Assembly (NCBI GenBank): GCA_017998575.1 | Contig: JAGOCV010000125.1 | Span: 1 to 10,671, forward strand | Source: Burkholderiaceae bacterium | GTDB lineage: Bacteria > Pseudomonadota > Gammaproteobacteria > Burkholderiales > Burkholderiaceae | Direction of reading: 5' to 3' | Length of the DNA: 10,671 nt | In this document: positions 6,382 through 10,671 of the stretch, in pieces | Numbering within the stretch: the stretch's first letter is position 1 | Layout of the letters: every line of letters begins with the position of its first letter | Notes under the pieces: model-generated | The model's input: the letters and a program-made list of their open reading frames with translations, nothing else | What the model was told of the DNA's origin: nothing | Databases searched by the model: none | Position numbers and translations under genes: made by a program

Positions 6382-7620
6382 ATGCGCCAGATCACACGTT
6401 GCCCCGCCTGCGGCACCCTGTTCAGGGTGGTCGCGGACCAACTGAAGATTTCGGATGGGTGGGTGCGATGCGGCCATTGCGCCGAAGTGTTCGATGCGCC
6501 CTTGCACTTCATCGACGAACATGCCCTGGCAGCACCGTCGCCCGAAGCGGCAATGGCCCGGCACGACGCCTCATCCATGACTGCTGCGGATGACGTGGGG
6601 GCGGCGATGCCACCCGACAGCTACGAGCAGTCGGCGGATGCAGCTCCTCCCATGCCAGTGACGGCATTCGCTGCAGGGTCACTGGCCGGTGTCGAGCGCG
6701 GGCCGGGTGCCGAATCGCCGAGCGAAGCCGACGACGCGGTTGCCAGTCGGGCGCGCGAAGAGGATTCTGAAGTCGACATCGCCGGGGCGTCGGCAGCGGC
6801 GCAGCCGGCTGAGGTCTCCACGCAGCCAGCCGTGGCCGTGGACGATGCCATTCGTCCCGAAGTCGACGCGACGCACGAACCCGACGCGATCACCGCATCC
6901 GAATTGCAGGCCTGGCGTCGCCGCCGCGATGCCGAAGTGCAGGCTGATGCCGATGCGCTTGACCAGGCCGTCGAAGGCCGTATGGACCAGTCGGCCGTGA
7001 TCGATTTCGACACGTCCGTGTCTGGCGACGGTGCGCAAGACACTGCGGCCTCGGCGGCAGTTCCGTACGCTGCCGATACCGATCAGGCCGACGACACGCC
7101 CGCGCCCGCCTTCGTGCGCCAGGCCGAGCGCCGCGCTTTCTGGGGCCAGCCGCGCGTGCGTGCACTCATGTCGGTGCTCGTGCTGGCGCTGATCGGCGCG
7201 CTGGGTGCGCAGTTGATCCTGGTCGAGCGCGATCGCATCGCGGCCCATGTGCCGGCCGCGCGCTCGCTGCTCCAGCAGGCCTGCGCGGTTCTGGGCTGCG
7301 AGGTCGGCGCTTTGCGGCAGATCGAATCGGTGCAAGTGGAGGGCTCGTCGTTCACGCGCCTGCGGCCCGACACGTACCGGCTGGGCCTGGTGTTGCGCAG
7401 CTCGGCACGCGTGGATATCGCCATGCCCAGCGTCGAACTCACGCTCACTTCGACGCAGGGACAGACGCTGCTGCGGCGCGTGCTGTCGCCCACCGACATG
7501 GGAGCGCCGCCGACGCTGAACGCCCAGTCCGAATGGGTGGGCGATCTTCCGCTCTCGCTCGATGATCCGCAGGTGGCCTCCCGCGTGTCGGGCTACACCG
7601 TGCTTCCCTTCTATCCGTGA
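6382..7620 (+). CDS. Zinc-ribbon and DUF3426 single-pass membrane protein
   Basis: Function is unknown. The 412-residue protein opens with an MJ0042-type zinc ribbon: CPAC (Cys7, Cys10) and RCGHC (Cys30, Cys33), with 19 residues between the pairs, ending EVFDA. A long Ala/Asp/Glu-rich, low-complexity and probably disordered region runs from about 45 to 245. After a basic stretch (RQAERRAFWGQPRVR), one hydrophobic segment, ALMSVLVLALIGALGAQLIL (261-280), should span the membrane. The C-terminal domain (about 285-412), ending GYTVLPFYP, fits DUF3426. The likely topology puts the zinc ribbon in the cytoplasm and DUF3426 in the periplasm. I recall this family next to prmA in betaproteobacteria. 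ATG 6382 is chosen because it starts directly on the zinc ribbon and follows TACAAT by 8 nt. The frame is open further upstream, but only as a shadow of prmA. Confidence 0.9.
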   Translation: MRQITRCPACGTLFRVVADQLKISDGWVRCGHCAEVFDAPLHFIDEHALAAPSPEAAMARHDASSMTAADDVGAAMPPDSYEQSADAAPPMPVTAFAAGSLAGVERGPGAESPSEADDAVASRAREEDSEVDIAGASAAAQPAEVSTQPAVAVDDAIRPEVDATHEPDAITASELQAWRRRRDAEVQADADALDQAVEGRMDQSAVIDFDTSVSGDGAQDTAASAAVPYAADTDQADDTPAPAFVRQAERRAFWGQPRVRALMSVLVLALIGALGAQLILVERDRIAAHVPAARSLLQQACAVLGCEVGALRQIESVQVEGSSFTRLRPDTYRLGLVLRSSARVDIAMPSVELTLTSTQGQTLLRRVLSPTDMGAPPTLNAQSEWVGDLPLSLDDPQVASRVSGYTVLPFYP

Positions 7621-7634
7621 GTGCCCGCGCGCAG

Positions 7635-7664
7635 CGGACAGCCCTTCCTCCCAACCTTTTCAAT
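7635..7664 (+). promoter_or_regulatory. Candidate promoter of the nucleoside kinase gene
   Basis: A -35-like CGGACA (7635-7640, 4 of 6) and a -10-like TTCAAT (7659-7664, 4 of 6) are separated by 18 bp. The -10 ends 9 nt before ATG 7674 and is followed by CGCG, as in front of the tlpA-like gene and the H1-like gene. No Shine-Dalgarno is present. Confidence 0.35.
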
Positions 7665-7673
7665 CGCGATCAC

Positions 7674-8588
7674 ATGGCAGCCATCATCTGCGGGTCTCTG
7701 GCCTTCGACACCATCATGACTTTCGAGGGACGCTTCGCCGAGCAGATCATGCCGGACCAGTTGCACATCCTGAACGTCTCGTTCCTCGTGCCCGGCCTGC
7801 GCCGCGACTTCGGCGGATGCGCGGGCAACATCGCCTACAGCCTCAAGGCACTGGGTGGCGACCCGCTTCCGATGGCCACCGTCGGCGCCGACGGTGCCGA
7901 TGGCGCCGACTATCTCAAGCGTCTTGCCGACCTGGGCATCAGCACCGAGTACGTGCGCGCACTGCCCGGTACCTACACCGCGCAGGCCATGATCATGACC
8001 GACCGCGACAACAACCAGATCACGGCCTTCCATCCTGGCGCGATGATGCAGGCGCACGTCACGCGCATCGAAGCGCGGTCCGATGTGAAGATCGGCATCA
8101 TCTCGCCCGACGGGCGCGACGCCATGCTGCAACACGCCGAGCAGTTCCATGCGGCGGGCATCCCCTTCGTGTTCGATCCGGGCCAGGGCCTGCCGATGTT
8201 CGACGGCAAGGATCTCGCGCGCTTCATCGAACTGGCGAGCTGGGTCACCGTCAACGACTATGAAGGCAAGATGCTGTGCGAGCGCACGGGCTGGGACGAG
8301 GCCGGGATCTCGCATCGCGTGCGTGGCCTGGTGGTCACGCTCGGGGGCGATGGCTGCGACGTGTGGGTGGACGGTCAGTGCACGCGCGTGGCACCGGTCA
8401 AAGCCGAGGCCGTGGTCGATCCCACCGGTTGCGGCGATGCCTGGCGCGGCGCCCTGCTGTTCGGCCTGGAAAGCGGCTGGGACCTCGCACGCTGCGCGGC
8501 ACTGGGCAACGCGGTGGGCTCGCTCAAGATCGCACAACGCGGCCCGCAGAACTACACGATCGATCGCGCGGCGCTCGGCCTGGCCTGA
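7674..8588 (+). CDS. PfkB-family carbohydrate/purine nucleoside kinase
   Basis: This is a ribokinase-fold ATP-dependent kinase. The 304-residue product starts AAIICGSLAFDTIMTFEGRF. It has PfkB signature 1 as FGGCAGNIAYSLKALGG (46-62) and signature 2 as DPTGCGDAWRGALLFG (249-264), with the catalytic base Asp255. NNQITAFHPGAM (113-124) and DPGQGLPMF (168-176) match my recollection of the Burkholderia purine nucleoside kinases that phosphorylate inosine and adenosine. Nucleoside rather than sugar phosphorylation is therefore the favoured role, by inference. The frame is open to a GTG at 7617 that overlaps the upstream stop. ATG 7674 is preferred because it starts exactly on the family N-terminus and follows a -10-like element. 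The gene converges on the DUF167 gene with a 5-bp gap and no terminator. Confidence 0.92.
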   Translation: MAAIICGSLAFDTIMTFEGRFAEQIMPDQLHILNVSFLVPGLRRDFGGCAGNIAYSLKALGGDPLPMATVGADGADGADYLKRLADLGISTEYVRALPGTYTAQAMIMTDRDNNQITAFHPGAMMQAHVTRIEARSDVKIGIISPDGRDAMLQHAEQFHAAGIPFVFDPGQGLPMFDGKDLARFIELASWVTVNDYEGKMLCERTGWDEAGISHRVRGLVVTLGGDGCDVWVDGQCTRVAPVKAEAVVDPTGCGDAWRGALLFGLESGWDLARCAALGNAVGSLKIAQRGPQNYTIDRAALGLA

Positions 8589-8593
8589 GCGCT

Positions 8594-8899
8594 TCAACCG
8601 CCGCCGAGCGCTTTCCAGTCGGCTTGCGCGGCATGCGCTGCGGCAATGCGCAGGTGTTTGCGGCGCGCCGTGTGTCCGCGCACAAGCGTGACCGCCGGCC
8701 GCGGAATGTCCAGCGCCTGTGCCACCCAGGCCACGAGCGCGTCGTTGGCACGTCCTTCCACCGGCAAGGCCTTCAGGCGCAGGCGCAGGGCGCCGTCATG
8801 CGTGCCATCGGGCTGCGTGCGCGGAGCGTTGGGCACCACATGAACGTCGAGCAGCACGTCGCCGCCCGGCTGTGGGTGCAGGTAGCTCGCGGTCGGCAT
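8594..8899 (-). CDS. DUF167 / YggU-family protein
   Basis: The 101-residue product matches the small conserved DUF167 (YggU, UPF0235) family, whose molecular role is not established. Visible family features are a strand with VHVVPNAPRT near the N-terminus, LRLRLKALPVEGRANDALV (about 38-56), and VTLVRGHTARRKHLRI (75-90). These correspond to the PxxGxAN and GxxxRxK positions of the family. The length is usual (E. coli YggU is 96). It lies 87 bp downstream of the histone-like gene on the same strand, but that gene's strong terminator ends only 21 nt before this ATG. No good Shine-Dalgarno is seen close to the start; GGAG is 17 nt away. Confidence 0.88.
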   Translation of the reverse strand: MPTASYLHPQPGGDVLLDVHVVPNAPRTQPDGTHDGALRLRLKALPVEGRANDALVAWVAQALDIPRPAVTLVRGHTARRKHLRIAAAHAAQADWKALGGG

Positions 8900-8920
8900 G
8901 GTTGCGCTCAGGGCTTCTCC

Positions 8921-8954
8921 AAATAAAAAGCCCGATGCGGTGAGGCATCGGGCT
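8921..8954 (-). terminator. Intrinsic terminator of the histone H1-like gene
   Basis: A perfect 10-bp stem AGCCCGATGC (8929-8938) / GCATCGGGCT (8945-8954) with a 6-nt loop is followed, on the minus strand, by TTTTTATTT (8929-8921). This is a textbook Rho-independent terminator. It lies 32 bp past the stop codon of the H1-like gene. Confidence 0.9.
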
Positions 8955-8986
8955 AGAGGGTACGGCGCACGGGGCGCCGTGGAACC

Positions 8987-9475
8987 TCAGGGCTTGCTGG
9001 ACGTCGGGAACGGCCAGGCTGCTTGCGGGTTCAGAGTGGTCTGAGCCGCAGGGGCAGCAGCAGCGGGGGCCGCAGCAGGCTTGGCAGCCTTCTTGGCAGC
9101 AGGCTTTTTCGCAGCCTTCTTGGCAGCGGGCTTTTTCGCAGCAGGCTTCTTGGCGGCGGCCTTCTTGGCAACCTTCTTCGCTGCGACCTTCTTCGCCGGC
9201 GCCTTCTTGGCAACAGCCTTCTTCGCGACCGGCTTCTTGGTGGCGGCCTCCTTCGCCGCAACCTTCTTCGCCGGTGCCTTCTTGGCGACGACCTTCTTGG
9301 CCGCAACCTTCTTTGCCGGTGCCTTCTTGGCGACGACCTTCTTGGCCGCAACCTTCTTCGCCGGTGCCTTCTTGGCGACAGCCTTCTTGGCCGGAGCCTT
9401 CTTCGCTGCGACCTTCTTGGCCGGAGCCTTCTTCACGGCGGCCTTCTTGGCCGGAGCTTTCTTTGCAGTTGCCAT
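8987..9475 (-). CDS. Histone H1-like Lys/Ala/Pro-rich DNA-binding protein
   Basis: The 162-residue product is almost entirely repeats of KKAPAKK, KKVAAKK and KKVVAKK, like the eukaryotic H1 C-terminal tail and the bacterial H1 homologues known from Bordetella (BpH1) and Chlamydia. Such proteins bind and compact DNA in the nucleoid through charge. It has no folded domain, apart from a short non-repetitive tail of about 17 residues ([17 protein letters not shown]), which may be a lineage-specific conserved end. ATG 9475 is chosen over an in-frame ATG at 9493, because a strong Shine-Dalgarno AAGGAGA lies 6 nt before it and MATAKK is the usual N-terminus. A candidate promoter overlaps the nrdB stop and would give a leader of about 150 nt. 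A strong terminator follows the stop. Composition is extreme, but codons remain GC-rich like the neighbours. Confidence 0.92.
   Translation of the reverse strand: MATAKKAPAKKAAVKKAPAKKVAAKKAPAKKAVAKKAPAKKVAAKKVVAKKAPAKKVAAKKVVAKKAPAKKVAAKEAATKKPVAKKAVAKKAPAKKVAAKKVAKKAAAKKPAAKKPAAKKAAKKPAAKKAAKPAAAPAAAAPAAQTTLNPQAAWPFPTSSKP
9271..9379 (-). repeat. 45-bp tandem repeat inside the H1-like gene
   Basis: Two full 45-bp copies (9271-9315 and 9316-9360) differ at a single base (T9314 against C9359), and the first 19 nt recur at 9361-9379. Each copy encodes the 15-residue block [15 protein letters not shown] in one phase. Near-identity at the DNA level, including third positions, points to recent duplication by slippage. 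Confidence 0.85.
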
Positions 9476-9480
9476 TGCTT

Positions 9481-9487
9481 TCTCCTT
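9481..9487 (-). promoter_or_regulatory. Shine-Dalgarno of the H1-like gene
   Basis: On the minus strand AAGGAGA has its GGAG core 6 nt before the ATG at 9475. It is the best ribosome site in the window and decides the start. Its first bases overlap a CTTGATCAAG palindrome. Confidence 0.8.
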
Positions 9488-9523
9488 GATCAAGTTGAAG
9501 ATTCAACTGGTTGAAGCGCTTCA
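9485..9523 (-). repeat. Alternating inverted-repeat cluster before the H1-like gene
   Basis: Read on the plus strand, the arms are CTTGATCAAG (9485-9494), AGTTGAA-GA-TTCAACT (9493-9508), TTCAAC-TG-GTTGAA (9502-9515) and TGAAGCGCTTCA (9512-9523). Neighbouring arms are shared, so the hairpins are mutually exclusive. It ends on the Shine-Dalgarno of the H1-like gene and could be an operator or an mRNA switch. Confidence 0.5.
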
Positions 9524-9648
9524 CGCCTGTTGGAGGGCACAAAGCGATCCATGGCGTTGGGCAACCACCCAGCGCCATGAACACGGGAGCAGGCCCCGGC
9601 GCCGCAGTCTGTGCTGCAGTCGTCCGTGGCCGCGATTGTTATTGTCAT
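9490..9648 (-). CDS. Possible 52-residue small ORF between nrdB and the H1-like gene
   Basis: An ATG 11 nt after the nrdB stop opens a 52-codon frame that ends 2 nt before the AAGGAGA Shine-Dalgarno of the H1-like gene, so it fills the gap exactly. The peptide starts [10 protein letters not shown] and has three cysteines and a histidine in a CX3CX4CX3H spacing (residues 11-24), then a basic, Pro-containing tail. It has no good ribosome site. Third-position GC, about 60 percent by my count, is lower than in the real genes here. It may be a leader peptide, or chance in GC-rich DNA; the latter is more likely. Confidence 0.2.
   Translation of the reverse strand: MTITIAATDDCSTDCGAGACSRVHGAGWLPNAMDRFVPSNRREALQPVESST
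9550..9579. repeat. Stem-loop in the nrdB / H1-like gap
   Basis: CATGGCGTTGGG (9550-9561) pairs with CCCAGCGCCATG (9568-9579) around a 6-nt loop. The 12-bp stem has one G-T pair on the plus strand and an A-C mismatch on the minus strand. No T-run follows on either strand. It could be a weak nrdB terminator or part of the H1-like leader fold. Confidence 0.4.
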
Positions 9649-9663
9649 GCGTACTTCGGTCAG
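9635..9663 (-). promoter_or_regulatory. Candidate promoter of the H1-like gene, overlapping the nrdB stop
   Basis: On the minus strand CTGACC (9663-9658, 4 of 6 matches to TTGACA) and AACAAT (9640-9635, 4 of 6 to TATAAT) are exactly 17 bp apart. The TGA stop of nrdB lies within CTGACC. The -10 is followed by CGCGGCC. The predicted start near 9628 leaves a leader of about 150 nt before the ATG. Confidence 0.4.
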
Positions 9664-10671
9664 TCCCAGGACAGCGCCCCGCCCGACTGGTACTCGATGA
9701 CGCGTGTCTCGAAGAAGTTGCGCTCCTTCTTGAGGTCGATCATCTCGCTCATCCAGGGGAAGGGGTTCTCCTCGTTGGGAAAGAGAGCTTCGAGGCCGAT
9801 CTGCGTCGCACGCCGGTTGGCGATGTAGCGCAGGTAGCCCTTGAACATGGAGGCATTGAGGCCCAGCACGCCGCGCGGCATGGTGTCCTCGGCATAGCGG
9901 TATTCCAGCTCGACGGCCTTCTGGAACAGGGCCTTGATTTCGGCCTTGAACTCGGCGGTCCAGAGGTGGGGGTTCTCCAGCTTGAGCTGGTTGATCAGGT
10001 CGATGCCGAAATTGCAGTGCATCGACTCGTCGCGCAGGATGTACTGGTACTGCTCGGCGGCACCCGTCATCTTGTTCTGGCGACCCAGCGCCAGGATCTG
10101 CGTGAAGCCCACGTAGAAGAACAGGCCTTCCATCAGGCAGGCGAAGACGATCAGCGACTTGAGCAGCGTCTGGTCGTTTTCGGGCGTACCGGTGTGGAAG
10201 TTGGGGTCCATGATCGCGCCGATGAACGGGATCAGGAACTCGTCCTTGTCGCGGATCGACTGGACTTCGTTGTAGGCGTTGAAGATCTCGGACTCGTCCA
10301 GTCCCAGCGACTCCACGATGTACTGATAGGCGTGGGTGTGGATCGCTTCCTCGAAGGCCTGGCGCAGCAGGAACTGGCGGCACTCGGGCGCCGTGATGTG
10401 GCGGTAGGTGCCCAGCACGATGTTGTTGGCGGCCAGCGAGTCGGCGGTCACGAAGAAGCCGAGGTTGCGCTTGACGATGCGGCGTTCGTCTTCGGTCAGG
10501 CCGTTCGGGTCTTTCCAGAGCGCGATGTCGCGCGTCATGTTCACTTCCTGCGGCATCCAGTGGTTGGCGCAGGTGGCGAGGTATTTCTCCCACGCCCACT
10601 TGTACTTGAACGGCACCAGCTGGTTGACGTCGGTCTGGCCGTTGATGATGCGCTTGTCGGCAGCGTTCACG
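9660..10671 (-). CDS. nrdB: Class Ia ribonucleotide reductase small (beta) subunit, 5'-truncated by the window
   Basis: NrdB houses the diiron-tyrosyl radical cofactor that drives reduction of ribonucleotides to deoxyribonucleotides, with NrdA as partner. About 336 residues are visible. Counting from the first GTG-encoded residue, the metal ligands are Asp77 (VTADSLAAN), Glu108 and His111 ([10 protein letters not shown]), Glu181 (MEGLFFY), and Glu215 and His218 (RDESMHCN). The radical tyrosine is Tyr115, with the same spacing as E. coli Asp84/Glu115/His118/Tyr122 and Glu204/Glu238/His241. The C-terminus GGALSWD would supply the tail that docks on NrdA. The GTG at 10670-10668 is unlikely to be the true start. 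I recall relatives with about 40 or more extra residues before this [12 protein letters not shown], and the frame is open to the window edge. The H1-like gene lies downstream on the same strand. Confidence 0.96.
   Translation of the reverse strand, partial: VNAADKRIINGQTDVNQLVPFKYKWAWEKYLATCANHWMPQEVNMTRDIALWKDPNGLTEDERRIVKRNLGFFVTADSLAANNIVLGTYRHITAPECRQFLLRQAFEEAIHTHAYQYIVESLGLDESEIFNAYNEVQSIRDKDEFLIPFIGAIMDPNFHTGTPENDQTLLKSLIVFACLMEGLFFYVGFTQILALGRQNKMTGAAEQYQYILRDESMHCNFGIDLINQLKLENPHLWTAEFKAEIKALFQKAVELEYRYAEDTMPRGVLGLNASMFKGYLRYIANRRATQIGLEALFPNEENPFPWMSEMIDLKKERNFFETRVIEYQSGGALSWD

Noticed and set aside
9271..9379. CRISPR-like or VNTR array outside a gene
   Set aside because: The repeats are contiguous without spacers, a multiple of three and in frame with a Lys/Ala-rich protein, so they are coding tandem repeats.
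9023..9514. Leu/Arg/Gly-rich plus-strand frame opposite the H1-like gene
   Set aside because: It is an antisense reading of the tandem repeat. The minus-strand gene has a strong Shine-Dalgarno, a terminator and a known protein type.
8796..9584. Gly/Glu/Gln-rich 262-residue frame opposite and across the H1-like gene
   Set aside because: The repeats are just the KKAPAKK codons read in another frame. It crosses the terminator and the DUF167 gene and has no start signal.
10668..10670. GTG as the true start of nrdB
   Set aside because: The frame is open to the window edge, and I recall related NrdB proteins extending further upstream. This is more likely an internal valine.

Overview
The window looks like ordinary chromosome from a high-GC betaproteobacterium, most likely a Burkholderiales member of the Comamonadaceae type (Acidovorax, Variovorax or Hydrogenophaga relatives). 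The evidence is the gene order (tlpA-accB-accC-prmA-zinc-ribbon/DUF3426-nucleoside kinase), the Lys/Ala-rich histone H1-like gene beside class Ia nrdB, and a multi-hairpin intergenic element of a kind I associate with that family. This placement rests on recognised protein families and gene order; no search was run.

Layout. Bases 1-720 (+) hold the 3' part of a class I DAHP synthase (shikimate pathway). It converges with mpl (745-2121, -), a peptidoglycan-recycling ligase. A 40-bp gap separates mpl from a divergent uncharacterised gene (2162-2752, +), followed by a TlpA-like thioredoxin-fold protein (2784-3338, +). A 130-bp regulatory gap precedes accB-accC (3469-5293, +), which encode the biotin carrier and biotin carboxylase of acetyl-CoA carboxylase. 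A 162-bp gap carrying the hairpin repeat separates accC from prmA (5456-6337, +). A zinc-ribbon/DUF3426 membrane protein (6382-7620, +) and a PfkB-family nucleoside kinase (7674-8588, +) follow. On the minus strand are a DUF167/YggU-like gene (8594-8899), the histone H1-like gene (8987-9475) with a clear intrinsic terminator, and the 3' part of nrdB (9660-10671), which continues past the window edge.

How the parts relate. This is mostly a housekeeping region: aromatic amino-acid, cell-wall, fatty-acid and nucleotide metabolism plus ribosomal protein methylation. accB and accC form an obvious operon, and prmA may be read with them through the repeat. Several genes have a -10-like ANAAT hexamer 6-9 nt before the ATG and no Shine-Dalgarno, which suggests leaderless transcripts. 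accB, prmA and the H1-like gene instead have good Shine-Dalgarno sites.

I found no mobile element, CRISPR array, tRNA or rRNA, and no new multi-gene system. The best leads are non-coding or small: the leaderless-promoter pattern, the structured leader and possible small ORF between nrdB and the H1-like gene, the 45-bp coding tandem repeat, the hairpin repeat between accC and prmA, and the uncharacterised gene at 2162.
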